From assembly GCA_026996165.1 (NCBI GenBank), contig JALWMP010000174.1, positions 1 to 32,832 of the forward strand: a stretch of 32,832 nt of DNA, given 5' to 3'. Each line of letters begins with the position of its first letter. Within the stretch, counting starts at the first letter, position 1. This document shows, one piece after another, positions 5,919 to 14,357 of this stretch. Origin of the DNA: Campylobacteraceae bacterium (GTDB lineage Bacteria > Campylobacterota > Campylobacteria > Campylobacterales > Sulfurovaceae). The notes beneath the pieces were generated by a model. It was not told the origin of the DNA and searched no databases. It saw only the letters and a program-made list of their open reading frames with translations. The position numbers and the translations under genes were made by a program.

Positions 5919-7583
5919 ATGTTAAAAAAGCTCCATCTATTTTTTATGTTTCCTCTGCTTCTAATACTCTTTACAGGTTGTAACCATGAACCTGTTGCTA
6001 AAGGTGAAGGCTCAAAAATCATTGGTACAGTTACTTATGATAGAATCCCTAGTAAGACAAATGCTTATGGTGAAGTAAAGCTTGATTATGACAATATCAA
6101 ACAAAAAACAGCTAAATATGTTGTAGTCAAAGCAGTTGATGAAAATGGTCAAGAACTAGCAAAAACGACAACAAATGATAAGGGAGAATATGTTCTCTAT
6201 GTTCCTAAAAATACTGATGTAAAAATTCGTGTCTATGCAAGAATGTTTAAAGAAGGAGTTTGGGACTTATCGGTTGTAGATAATACAAATATGAAAGCTA
6301 TGTATGTTATAGAAGGAGGACTGCATAACAGTGGTGATGGAACAACAAAAAGAGACTTAAGAGCTGCTTCTGGTTGGGACGGTCATAGTTATTCAAAACC
6401 AAGAGATGCTGCTCCATTTGCTATCTTAGATAGTATCAATACTATTATGCAAAAAATACTTAAAGCTAATCCAAACATTAAATTTCCACACTTATTAGTT
6501 GACTGGTCACCAAATAATGTAGCAGCAGGAGGAGACCCATCACTTGGACAAATTGTTACTTCTAACTATGATGGAAACAATAATCTTTGGATTTTAGGAG
6601 ATGCAAACTCAGATACAGATGAGTACGATGACCATATTATTATTCATGAATGGTCACACTTTTTTGAAGATAAATTTTCACGTTCAGACTCTATAGGAGG
6701 ACCTCACTCTGCTGGAGATTCTCTTGATATTCGTGTTGCATTTGGAGAAGGATTTGCTAATGCCATGTCAGCTATTGCTACAGATAACCCAATCTATTTT
6801 GATACCTCTGGACCAAATCAATCTACTGGTTGGTATATGAACATTGAGAGTGCAACTAGAGAAAATCCTGGTTGGTTTTCAGAGGCTTCAGTGCAGAGAA
6901 TTCTTTATGATTTATATGATGCTCACAATGATGGAACAGACAATTTACATTTAGGATTTAAACCTATATTTAATGCTATGGTAACTAAAGAGCGTAATGC
7001 TAATGCTTTTACTAGCCTATTTACCTTTATTACAGCAATTAAAAGTGAAAACCCTTCTAAGAAAGATGACATAGATAATGTTGTTGCAGGAGAAAGCATT
7101 AACTCTATTAAAGATATTTATGGAAACTATAGAACTAATTCTGCTCAAGGAATGTATACAAAACCTGTCTATCGAAATTTAGAAGTGGGAAAATGGGTAA
7201 CTGAATGTAACCAAAATACCTTTGGTGTCTATAACAAATTAGGAAACCGTACTTATATGAAAATCAATATTGATTCACCTGATATATATACTATCTCTGC
7301 AAAACCTTATGGTGGAGAGTATGGTGACCCAGATATTGTACTTTATAAAGCAAAGTATCCTTTTAAATCAATGGGAATGTCTCCTCTTGAAGGAACAAGT
7401 AGTGATGAATTAACCATTAATCTAACCCCTGGTAAATACATTGCAGAAGTTTATGATGCCTCTTTTAATAATAGCTGTTTTGTTGTAGCACTCAAAAAAG
7501 GTATGGGTACTCTTCAAAAAACAAAAGGTAAAATACTTAAACCTATGATGAAGAGAAGACCTATGAGAATGCCTCAGTACTAA
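5919..7583 (+). CDS. Secreted lipoprotein with HEXXH metallopeptidase motif
   Basis: The 554-residue lipoprotein has lipobox FTGC (Cys21). Residues about 33-110 form a beta-sandwich, carboxypeptidase-regulatory-like domain (IIGTVTY…DKGEYVLYVPK). A zinc-peptidase motif follows: HEWSH (243-247) with a downstream glutamate in GEGFANA (Glu277), as in gluzincin-type enzymes. Residues about 430-530 look like a PPC-type beta domain (KPYGGEYGDPDIVLYKA, GKYIAEVYD). The end is basic and Met/Pro-rich (MKRRPMRMPQY). It probably cleaves proteins at the cell surface or in the periplasm; the substrate is unknown. The secreted protein 58 bp downstream is likely co-transcribed. Confidence 0.75.
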   Translation: MLKKLHLFFMFPLLLILFTGCNHEPVAKGEGSKIIGTVTYDRIPSKTNAYGEVKLDYDNIKQKTAKYVVVKAVDENGQELAKTTTNDKGEYVLYVPKNTDVKIRVYARMFKEGVWDLSVVDNTNMKAMYVIEGGLHNSGDGTTKRDLRAASGWDGHSYSKPRDAAPFAILDSINTIMQKILKANPNIKFPHLLVDWSPNNVAAGGDPSLGQIVTSNYDGNNNLWILGDANSDTDEYDDHIIIHEWSHFFEDKFSRSDSIGGPHSAGDSLDIRVAFGEGFANAMSAIATDNPIYFDTSGPNQSTGWYMNIESATRENPGWFSEASVQRILYDLYDAHNDGTDNLHLGFKPIFNAMVTKERNANAFTSLFTFITAIKSENPSKKDDIDNVVAGESINSIKDIYGNYRTNSAQGMYTKPVYRNLEVGKWVTECNQNTFGVYNKLGNRTYMKINIDSPDIYTISAKPYGGEYGDPDIVLYKAKYPFKSMGMSPLEGTSSDELTINLTPGKYIAEVYDASFNNSCFVVALKKGMGTLQKTKGKILKPMMKRRPMRMPQY

Positions 7584-7641
7584 GAGATATTATCACAAAA
7601 ATAGGGTAAAATTTAACATATTAATTAAAAGGAAAAATACC

Positions 7642-8220
7642 ATGAAAAAAATGATATTCATCTTAGTTCCACTATTTATAGTTGGACTATATGCTAACAG
7701 CAAAAAAATAAAGTTAGATGACAATACTACTATAAAAAAGAGTATAGATAGTAAAAATATAGTTGAAGGTACAACCGTTGGAAAATACTCTAAACCAGGT
7801 GCACCTATTGATATGAGCTATAAAACGACTAAAGTAGACAGTAATGAAACTGCCGATGTTAATATTACATTAACAACTACAGCTAGAAATGGGAAAGTAT
7901 TGGTTAGTATGAGTATTGATAACAACTTAACATTAGTAAATAGTGTAGATACTAACCAAAGTTTTGATATTTCACCAGATAATAAATCTTTTCATATTAA
8001 TATGAAAGTTCGTTCAGAAAAGGAAGGGCTTTATTATATTCGTCTTCTTACAAAAGTTGAAACAGGACTACATCCAAAATTACGCTCTTTTGCAGTACCT
8101 GTTATGATTGGAGAAAATCCAAGACCAAAAACAAAAGCTGGAGTAACTTTTCTAAAAGCAAAAAGTGGAGAGAACATCTCCGTCTCTAAAGCTATTGAGA
8201 CTATTGAAGTTATTAAATAA
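7642..8220 (+). CDS. Secreted beta-rich protein, partner of the HEXXH lipoprotein
   Basis: The 192-residue product has a signal peptide (about 1-18, cleavage near LYA-NS). The mature part is a single beta-rich domain with alternating hydrophobic strands (VNITLTTTARNGKVLVSMSI, KSFHINMKVRSEKEGLYYIR), resembling an immunoglobulin-like fold. An AAAAGGA site precedes the ATG. It follows the metallopeptidase gene by 58 bp and shares its direction, and a terminator follows it, so the two probably form an operon. No named family is recognised. It could be a substrate, chaperone or inhibitor of the peptidase. Confidence 0.65.
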   Translation: MKKMIFILVPLFIVGLYANSKKIKLDDNTTIKKSIDSKNIVEGTTVGKYSKPGAPIDMSYKTTKVDSNETADVNITLTTTARNGKVLVSMSIDNNLTLVNSVDTNQSFDISPDNKSFHINMKVRSEKEGLYYIRLLTKVETGLHPKLRSFAVPVMIGENPRPKTKAGVTFLKAKSGENISVSKAIETIEVIK

Positions 8221-8240
8221 AAACAATACTTTCTTCTACT

Positions 8241-8268
8241 AACTCCCATAAAATTGGGAGTTAATTTA
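8241..8268 (+). terminator. Terminator after the HEXXH-lipoprotein operon
   Basis: A perfect 8-bp stem (AACTCCCA / TGGGAGTT) with a 6-base loop lies 20 bases after the stop at 8220 and is followed by a weak T-rich run (AATTTAT). Confidence 0.6.
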
Positions 8269-8326
8269 TCTAATATTATGGTTAGGTAGTTAAAATCAAA
8301 AATACCAAAATTTTATCTTTTTTCGA

Positions 8327-8332
8327 TATAAT
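8327..8332 (+). promoter_or_regulatory. -10 box of the rpmI-rplT promoter
   Basis: A consensus TATAAT lies 47 bases before the rpmI start, preceded by a T-rich stretch (8311-8323) in place of a -35 box, typical for Campylobacterota. It is followed by a G/C-containing initial transcribed region (ACGCGACC). Confidence 0.55.
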
Positions 8333-8378
8333 ACGCGACCTCATTCTCTATGAGCAATAAATTTAGAAAGGAACGAAC

Positions 8379-8573
8379 ATGCCAAAAATGAAAAGCGTTA
8401 AAGGTGCTGTAAAGCGTTTTAAGGTTAAAAAATCTGGTAAAATCAAAAGAGGGACTGCATTTAGAAGTCACATTTTGACAAAAGTAGATGGTGCACACCA
8501 TAGAGCTAGTAGAAAAGCTAAATATGTAGACCAAGCAGATGCTAAAAAAATTAAAGAGATGATTGTTAACTAA
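8379..8573 (+). CDS. rpmI: 50S ribosomal protein L35
   Basis: The 64-residue very basic protein matches bL35 in length and pattern: [16 protein letters not shown] at the start, then [15 protein letters not shown] and [12 protein letters not shown]. It is a component of the large ribosomal subunit. An AAAGGA site precedes the ATG at 8379. It is followed by rplT after 118 bp, the conserved gene order. The infC gene (IF3), which precedes rpmI in many bacteria, is not here; a secreted-protein gene precedes it, and rpmI has its own promoter. Confidence 0.97.
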   Translation: MPKMKSVKGAVKRFKVKKSGKIKRGTAFRSHILTKVDGAHHRASRKAKYVDQADAKKIKEMIVN

Positions 8574-8603
8574 TTTTAGTTAAACTTCAAAAAAGACAAA
8601 GAC

Positions 8604-8650
8604 TCCTAAAATTATTAGGACAAGTTCATTTTTTAAAAAATTAAAAATGA
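8604..8650 (+). promoter_or_regulatory. Structured rpmI-rplT spacer, possible L20 control region
   Basis: The 118-bp spacer contains a 6-bp hairpin (TCCTAA 8604-8609 with TTAGGA 8615-8620) and a second one (TCATTTTTTAA 8626-8636 with TTAAAAATGA 8641-8650). L20 is known in E. coli and Bacillus to repress its own operon by binding RNA near this position. Whether these hairpins mimic the L20 site on 23S rRNA cannot be decided by eye. Confidence 0.3.
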
Positions 8651-8691
8651 CACCAATACTAAAAATATAGTAATTAGGTAAAGGAAATATA

Positions 8692-9048
8692 ATGAGAGTA
8701 AAAACTGGTACAGTTAGACATAGACGTCATAAAAAACTATTAAAACAAGCAAGAGGATTCTACTCAGGTAGAAGAAAACACTTTAGAAAAGCTAAAGAGC
8801 AATTAGAACGTTCATTAGTTTATGCTTATAGAGACAGAAGACAGAAAAAAAGAGATTTCAGAAGACTTTGGATTGTTAGAATTAATGCTGCTGCAAGACT
8901 AAATGGAATGAACTACTCAACATTTATGCACGGTCTTAAAGTTGCTAACATTGAACTTGATAGAAAAATCTTAGCAGATATGGCAATGAATGCACCTGAA
9001 GCATTTACAAAAGTTGCAGAAGCTTCTAAAGCTGCACTTTCTGCATAA
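8692..9048 (+). CDS. rplT: 50S ribosomal protein L20
   Basis: The 118-residue basic protein is a full-length bL20: [54 protein letters not shown], and [11 protein letters not shown]20 binds 23S rRNA early in assembly of the large subunit and often represses its own operon. An AAAGGA site precedes the ATG at 8692. It is the last gene of the rpmI-rplT unit and is followed by a strong terminator; pheS/pheT do not follow. Confidence 0.97.
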   Translation: MRVKTGTVRHRRHKKLLKQARGFYSGRRKHFRKAKEQLERSLVYAYRDRRQKKRDFRRLWIVRINAAARLNGMNYSTFMHGLKVANIELDRKILADMAMNAPEAFTKVAEASKAALSA

Positions 9049-9065
9049 GTCAATAGTAACTATTT

Positions 9066-9093
9066 AAGGAGAGTAAAATCTCTCCTTATTTTT
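9066..9093. terminator. Rho-independent terminator between rplT and the BY-kinase gene
   Basis: A perfect 8-bp stem AAGGAGAG / CTCTCCTT (9066-9073 and 9080-9087) with a 6-base loop is followed on the plus strand by ATTTTT. It ends at the stop codon of the convergent minus-strand gene. It terminates rplT and may serve both sides. Confidence 0.75.
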
Positions 9094-11413
9094 ACTTCCC
9101 ATATCCATATCCATATCCATAAGCATCTTTACCATTTCTTTTACTACTATAGTTCAAAATAAAACCAATGTTTTTCAAATTATTCTTTTGACTAATATCT
9201 TCTAGTACAGATACAAATGATTTTTCAGCTTTTCCCTCTCTAAAAACTATTAAGTTTAAATCTGCTAATTTCATTAGATGAATGGTATCGCTTACTAACC
9301 CTACAGGAGCAGAATCAATAAAAATATAATCATAACGTCTCTTCAAAATATCTAAAAGCTCTGTAAGTCGTGAAGAGAGTATCAATTCAGCAGGGTTTTC
9401 AGGTATTGGTCCAGAGGTAATTACATGTAAATTGGTATATTTAGTTGCAAAAATAATATCTTGAATAGTATCTTCTCCATTTAAATAACTACTCATTCCT
9501 CTATTATTTTTAAGACCAAAATAGGTATGAAGAGTAGGTTTACGTAAATCTAAATTTAAAATAATAGATTTATATCCAGCCATTTGAGTAATAGCTGCTA
9601 AGTTTGCAGTAATAGTTGTTTTTCCTTCACTTGCTTCAATAGATGTCAATAAAATAACTTTAGCTAAACCAGATTCATCTTTTTTAGGAAGATAAGAGCG
9701 TAAAGTTCTATAACTCTCAGTAAAAGGTGAATTTTTTTCATTATAAACTTCTAGTTGAACACTTTTTTTATTAAGTTGTGGAACAACTCCTAAAATAGGA
9801 TATTTACCTAAACTCTCTAACTCCTCTTTACTATTAATTTTTACATTAAGAGTTTGTAGTATAACAGCCAATACAATACCAACTAAAAGCCCTATAAGAA
9901 ATGAAGAAATTAGAATTAATGTTCTCTTTGGCTTAATTGGGTTAGATAGAGTATGAGCGTGTTCTACTACTTTATAATCAGATAGAGTTGAAACAATAAG
10001 TAATTCACTCTCTGTTTTTTTCTTTAATAAATAATCATACATAGAAGAGGAGACCGCATAGCCTCTTTTAATATTTACCATCTTTTTTTCTTTAATAGGT
10101 AAATGTTGAATCTGTTTCTCTAAAGTTCTCTTTTCTTGAATTAAAAAACTATTTTTCTGCTTTAGACTCGATTTTAAATTTTTCATATTTAAAATAATCT
10201 TTTTTCTAATATTTAAAATTTGTCTTCTAATATTAATAAGTTTAGGGAATTTATCTGTATATTCAATCTTTAATTCGCTCTCTTTTAACTGGAGTGATTG
10301 TAAAGATTCAATAAGCTTAATAGTAGGTTTGTCATTAAGTTCTACTAGAGATGGTGCTATTGAGTCTAAAGTTTGATTGTGTCGTGCAAAGATAATAAGG
10401 TTTTCTAATAACTTCTCTTTTAACTGATTTTCTGAAATCTGAACCTCTAAGTCTGCCAATTTTTTAATATAGTCATTAGCTTGACTTGATGACTTTACAA
10501 TTTTATTTTTAATTTTAAAATTTTTTAATTTACTCTCTGAACTCTCTAAATCTTTACGAATTAAATCTAAACGCTCATTAATAAAAGTAAGTATCTTATT
10601 ATTCTGTTCATTTTTAGCATTGATACTCTGTTCAATAAAACTCTCCATTAAGGCATCAATATAGGCACTAGCACGTTCAGGGATATTATCTTCATAAGAT
10701 ATTTTAATTAATGGACTATCTGGACTCATCTGTGAAATTTTCAATTTACTCTTAACTATTTCATCAAAGACAAGACGAGAATCTCCATTAAACTTTACTT
10801 TTATTGGTTCTTTAAAATCAAAATTTTTATGAACTACAAAAGAGAAGTCCTTATTTTTTATCTCTTTATCATAATCAAATATTTTATTCTCTTCTAGCTC
10901 ACTCTTATCACCTATTAATGAGAGAAGGAAGTCTTTAATTGAAGATGGATAACGAAGTATAAAGCCTTTTTCTTTTGGAATAATTATAAACTTCTTTCCA
11001 ATAATTTTTCTATTTATAATATTTATATTTTTTATCTCAATAGGAGTATTTTTATATATCTCTATATCTCGATAATCCTCTGTTTTATAATAGTTAACAT
11101 CTAAAGTAACTTTTTCTAAAGCTTTCTTATTTACTAAAAATGTTTTTAAAATTTCTGTCTCTTTCTCTGTTTTACCTGAATTACTACTAAAAGAGAAGGT
11201 ATTTAACAATAAATCATTAACCGTTGCTCCTTTTGATTTTGATTTAACTTCTAAAATACTATTCGCCTGATAAATTGACGGTGTAAAATATAACTTAACA
11301 AACATTAATAATGTACTTATTAATGTAAAAGATATAATTAACCACTTATAGTTTTTAATAATTTTAAAAAACTTCTCTAAATTTAATTCACTCTCATCTC
11401 TCTTATGTTCCAT
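9092..11413 (-). CDS. Wzz-type chain-length regulator fused to BY-kinase (exopolysaccharide co-polymerase/tyrosine autokinase)
   Basis: The 773-residue inner-membrane protein has a Wzz domain (about 10-110) with a first transmembrane helix near 28-48, a long periplasmic coiled-coil (about 265-480) and a second helix near 497-518. The cytoplasmic tyrosine kinase follows. Walker A SEGKTT ends at residue 600, Walker A' is LDLRKP (about 621-626) and Walker B is IFIDSAP (about 697-703). The C-terminal Tyr-Gly tail has four tyrosines (765, 767, 769, 771), the expected autophosphorylation cluster. Such proteins couple polysaccharide chain length and export to phosphorylation cycles. It is divergent from the polysaccharide genes starting at 11641. 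The Tyr tail is encoded by a 6-bp tandem repeat at 9098-9121. Confidence 0.92.
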   Translation of the reverse strand: MEHKRDESELNLEKFFKIIKNYKWLIISFTLISTLLMFVKLYFTPSIYQANSILEVKSKSKGATVNDLLLNTFSFSSNSGKTEKETEILKTFLVNKKALEKVTLDVNYYKTEDYRDIEIYKNTPIEIKNINIINRKIIGKKFIIIPKEKGFILRYPSSIKDFLLSLIGDKSELEENKIFDYDKEIKNKDFSFVVHKNFDFKEPIKVKFNGDSRLVFDEIVKSKLKISQMSPDSPLIKISYEDNIPERASAYIDALMESFIEQSINAKNEQNNKILTFINERLDLIRKDLESSESKLKNFKIKNKIVKSSSQANDYIKKLADLEVQISENQLKEKLLENLIIFARHNQTLDSIAPSLVELNDKPTIKLIESLQSLQLKESELKIEYTDKFPKLINIRRQILNIRKKIILNMKNLKSSLKQKNSFLIQEKRTLEKQIQHLPIKEKKMVNIKRGYAVSSSMYDYLLKKKTESELLIVSTLSDYKVVEHAHTLSNPIKPKRTLILISSFLIGLLVGIVLAVILQTLNVKINSKEELESLGKYPILGVVPQLNKKSVQLEVYNEKNSPFTESYRTLRSYLPKKDESGLAKVILLTSIEASEGKTTITANLAAITQMAGYKSIILNLDLRKPTLHTYFGLKNNRGMSSYLNGEDTIQDIIFATKYTNLHVITSGPIPENPAELILSSRLTELLDILKRRYDYIFIDSAPVGLVSDTIHLMKLADLNLIVFREGKAEKSFVSVLEDISQKNNLKNIGFILNYSSKRNGKDAYGYGYGYGK
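9098..9121 (-). repeat. Hexanucleotide tandem repeat (TATGGA) coding the kinase tyrosine tail
   Basis: On the minus strand the end of the kinase gene reads three TATGGA units followed by TATGGG, giving four Tyr-Gly dipeptides before a final Lys. Unit gain or loss by slippage would stay in frame and change only the number of tyrosines. Confidence 0.85.
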
Positions 11414-11640
11414 CTTAAAAAAATCCTCTGTATATTAAAATTGTTTACTTCTATAATATCTTAAATATTATATCATATTTTATAACAATAAAAGAAGTCA
11501 TTTCAAACTTTTCTTTAAAATATAAATTAATTTTTTATTTATATATTTTTTTCTATTAAAAAATGTTTCTATAAAGTTATATATGATACACTTTGAAATA
11601 AATTTCAATAAAAACTAAGATAATAAATTAAAGGATACTT
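11414..11640. promoter_or_regulatory. Divergent control region of the polysaccharide locus
   Basis: The 227-bp very AT-rich region separates the BY-kinase gene (minus) from the deacetylase gene (plus). A perfect palindrome TTGAAAT-AA-ATTTCAA lies at 11593-11608, 32 bases before the plus-strand start. A TATGAT -10-like box lies just upstream of it (11582-11587), so the palindrome would fall in the start or leader region. AAAGGA precedes the ATG at 11641. Confidence 0.35.
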
Positions 11641-14355
11641 ATGAAAAAGTTACTAATTCTCATTGCACTATTTACATATTCTCTTGTTGCTAATACCATA
11701 ACATTAACTTCAGATAATGAACAATCTGGTGTTATTAATCAAGGAGATACACAATACTATAAAATAGTAGCTACAGCAAATGAAACTTTAGATGTATTAC
11801 TAAATCAACTATCTAATGATGCTGACCTATATGTAAAAATAGGAGAAAAACCAACACAAAATAATTATGATTGTAAATCAGAAAACAGTGATCAAAATAA
11901 TGAGACTTGTCTCTTAAGCATACCACAAAATAGTGATGTATTTATTGCTGTTTATGGTTTTAGAACAGCTCAATATACCATAAAAGCAACACTCTCTATA
12001 CCAAATAATGAAACAATGGTTCTACACTCAGGAGTAGCTACAACTGATACTGTTATTAAAAATGCTATGAAATATTATAAGATTGCAGCTACAGCAAATG
12101 AAACCTTTAATCTACTACTAAATCAACTATCTGATGATGCTGACCTTTATGTTAAGATAGGTGAAAAACCAACTTCTAGTAGTTACGATTGTAAATCAGA
12201 GAATAGTGGTCAAGATAATGAGACTTGTCTCTTAAGCATACCAGAAGATAGTGATGTATTTATTGCTGTTTATGGTTTTAGAACAGCTCAATACAATATA
12301 AAAGCAACACTATCTACACCAAATAATGAAACAACTATACTACACTCTGGAGTACCTGTAACTAATACTGTTATTAAAAATGCTATGAAATATTATAAGA
12401 TTGCAGCTACAGCAAACGATACCTTAGATGTACTACTAAATCAACTATCTGATGATGCTGACCTTTATGTTAAGATAGGTGAAAAACCAACTTCTAGTAA
12501 TTATGATTGTAAATCAGAAAATAGTAATCAAAACAATGAAAACTGTCTACTAAATATTACAGAAAATAGTGATGTTTTTATTGGTATTTATGGATTTAAA
12601 ACAGCTGATTATCAACTAGAGGCTAATATAGAATCCTCTGAAGCACCTACTTCAATTATATATGAAGATGCTGAAGACCAAACTACAGATAGATGGAGTA
12701 TTACAGACAACACTCCCGATGGTGCAACAGTAAGTAATGTATATGATGCAGATAGAGCAAGTAGAGTTATTAAATTTACAGGAACTGATAACTATGAAAA
12801 CCAATATCAAATAGGAGGAGAGTGGAATAATGTTACAAATAAAAATCTTCTTTTTGACCTTAAAACTACACAAGGATATATTATTGATGTTACAGTCTCT
12901 ACTCCAAATGGTGAAAGATACTTAAGATATATAGACAACAATTTATCATTTATAGAGTCTGAATCTGACATGATAACTCATGGTTTAGGTTATTTCTCTA
13001 CTGATGGTAAATGGCACAGACATCAACGTAATTTAGAAAAAGATTTAAAAGATTTAGAACCAAACAATACAATTACATCTGTAGACTCTTTTGCTATTCG
13101 TGCTATTGCAAGTATTGATAACATAGAACTCTTTAGTAGCCCTAAAAAAGTTTATGAAAATGCAGAAGACCAACAAACTAGTCGATGGAGCATTGCAAGT
13201 GGACCTCAAAATGCAACTATAGAGAATCAGTATAATCAAGCTAAAGCTAGTCGAGTTATCTCATTTCAAGGAGACAATACAACAAATAGCTATATTATTG
13301 GTGCAAAATCTGATGATAATAATTCTTGGAATGATACAATACATCATAATTTAAAATTTAGTTTTTTAAGTAGTAATAGTTTTGAAATATCTCTCTTTAT
13401 TAAAACCCAAAAAGGAGATAAAGTACTCAAATATACTAATCAACAAATTAGCTATAAAGAGACTCAAAATGATACTATATCTTATGGATTAGGAGAAACT
13501 GCCTCAGATGGAAATTGGCATACTTTTATTAGGGACATTGATAGTGACATTAAATATTTTGATAATAACAATAGCCTATTAGCTATATATGGTCTTCTTG
13601 TTGTTGGTAACTCTAAAATTGATGATTTGGAACTCTTTAATGTTTTTCAACCTAAAGGACATAAGGCTGGATTTTCCTTAACTTTTGATGACTATGGTGT
13701 AGATAGTTGGTACTCAATGAGAGATATATTTTTAAAATATAATGTAAAAGCTACATTTTTTGTTAGTCAATTCCATACTCTATCAGATAGAGAGGTTAAC
13801 AAACTAAAAACATTAAAACAAGATGGTCATGAGATAGGGTGTCATACATATAGTCATTTAGGTATAGGAAGAGATTTTAATTATGATAATAATCGTATTG
13901 ATGAGTATTTAAACTCTCAAATAATACCAGCTTACAATAATATGAAAAATGCAGGGTTTAATCCTGTTAGTCTTGCCTACCCTTATGGAGAACACAATGA
14001 TGCCTATGATAATGCAGTAAGAAGCTATTTCCCTTATTTAAGAACTACTGCATCTGATGACAATAGAAGACTTTCTCAACTTGATGAGATATTTCATAAA
14101 AAAGGAGAACACTATAATATATTGGCTGGAGATGGAATAGACAATCATTATAATAATGATATTGAAGAGGTAAGAGAAGCCTTAATAAAAGCTAGAGAAA
14201 ATGGAGAGATTATTACTCTTTATGCACACAGAGTAGAAGATGATAATAGTAGTTATGCTATCTCTCCTCAAAAATTAGAAAATATTATAAAAATAGCACA
14301 AGAGGTAGGTTTAAAGTTCTATACATTTAAAGAATCGTATACTATAGGACAATAA
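11641..14355 (+). CDS. Secreted multidomain polysaccharide deacetylase (3 PPC + 2 beta-sandwich + NodB)
   Basis: The 904-residue exported protein has a signal peptide (about 1-17, cleavage near LVA-NT). Three tandem PPC-type beta domains follow (about 20-120, 121-226, 227-330), each with a C…C pair. Next are two homologous domains of about 160 residues starting YEDAEDQ (341) and YENAEDQ (505), resembling carbohydrate-binding jelly rolls. The C-terminal NodB-homology domain spans about 675-900. Its catalytic site is visible: TFDD (681-684), metal-binding H735 and H739 in HTYSH, and AYPYGEHN (779-786). It probably removes acetyl groups from the exported polysaccharide or from peptidoglycan. It starts a three-gene unit with the next two ORFs (2-bp gap to the next). 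Confidence 0.85.
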   Translation: MKKLLILIALFTYSLVANTITLTSDNEQSGVINQGDTQYYKIVATANETLDVLLNQLSNDADLYVKIGEKPTQNNYDCKSENSDQNNETCLLSIPQNSDVFIAVYGFRTAQYTIKATLSIPNNETMVLHSGVATTDTVIKNAMKYYKIAATANETFNLLLNQLSDDADLYVKIGEKPTSSSYDCKSENSGQDNETCLLSIPEDSDVFIAVYGFRTAQYNIKATLSTPNNETTILHSGVPVTNTVIKNAMKYYKIAATANDTLDVLLNQLSDDADLYVKIGEKPTSSNYDCKSENSNQNNENCLLNITENSDVFIGIYGFKTADYQLEANIESSEAPTSIIYEDAEDQTTDRWSITDNTPDGATVSNVYDADRASRVIKFTGTDNYENQYQIGGEWNNVTNKNLLFDLKTTQGYIIDVTVSTPNGERYLRYIDNNLSFIESESDMITHGLGYFSTDGKWHRHQRNLEKDLKDLEPNNTITSVDSFAIRAIASIDNIELFSSPKKVYENAEDQQTSRWSIASGPQNATIENQYNQAKASRVISFQGDNTTNSYIIGAKSDDNNSWNDTIHHNLKFSFLSSNSFEISLFIKTQKGDKVLKYTNQQISYKETQNDTISYGLGETASDGNWHTFIRDIDSDIKYFDNNNSLLAIYGLLVVGNSKIDDLELFNVFQPKGHKAGFSLTFDDYGVDSWYSMRDIFLKYNVKATFFVSQFHTLSDREVNKLKTLKQDGHEIGCHTYSHLGIGRDFNYDNNRIDEYLNSQIIPAYNNMKNAGFNPVSLAYPYGEHNDAYDNAVRSYFPYLRTTASDDNRRLSQLDEIFHKKGEHYNILAGDGIDNHYNNDIEEVREALIKARENGEIITLYAHRVEDDNSSYAISPQKLENIIKIAQEVGLKFYTFKESYTIGQ
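11770..12660 (+). repeat. Three in-phase 318-nt tandem repeats inside the deacetylase gene
   Basis: The sequence GCTACAGCAAA recurs at 11770, 12088 and 12406, exactly 318 nt (106 codons) apart, and long flanking stretches are nearly identical, most strongly between units 2 and 3. Each unit encodes one PPC domain. The high nucleotide identity points to recent duplication or gene conversion and makes copy-number change by recombination likely. Confidence 0.85.
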
Positions 14356-14357
14356 TT

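Noticed and set aside
8034-8249. Minus-strand 71-residue open frame
   Set aside because: It is antisense to the end of the secreted beta-rich protein and has no ribosome binding site or family pattern.
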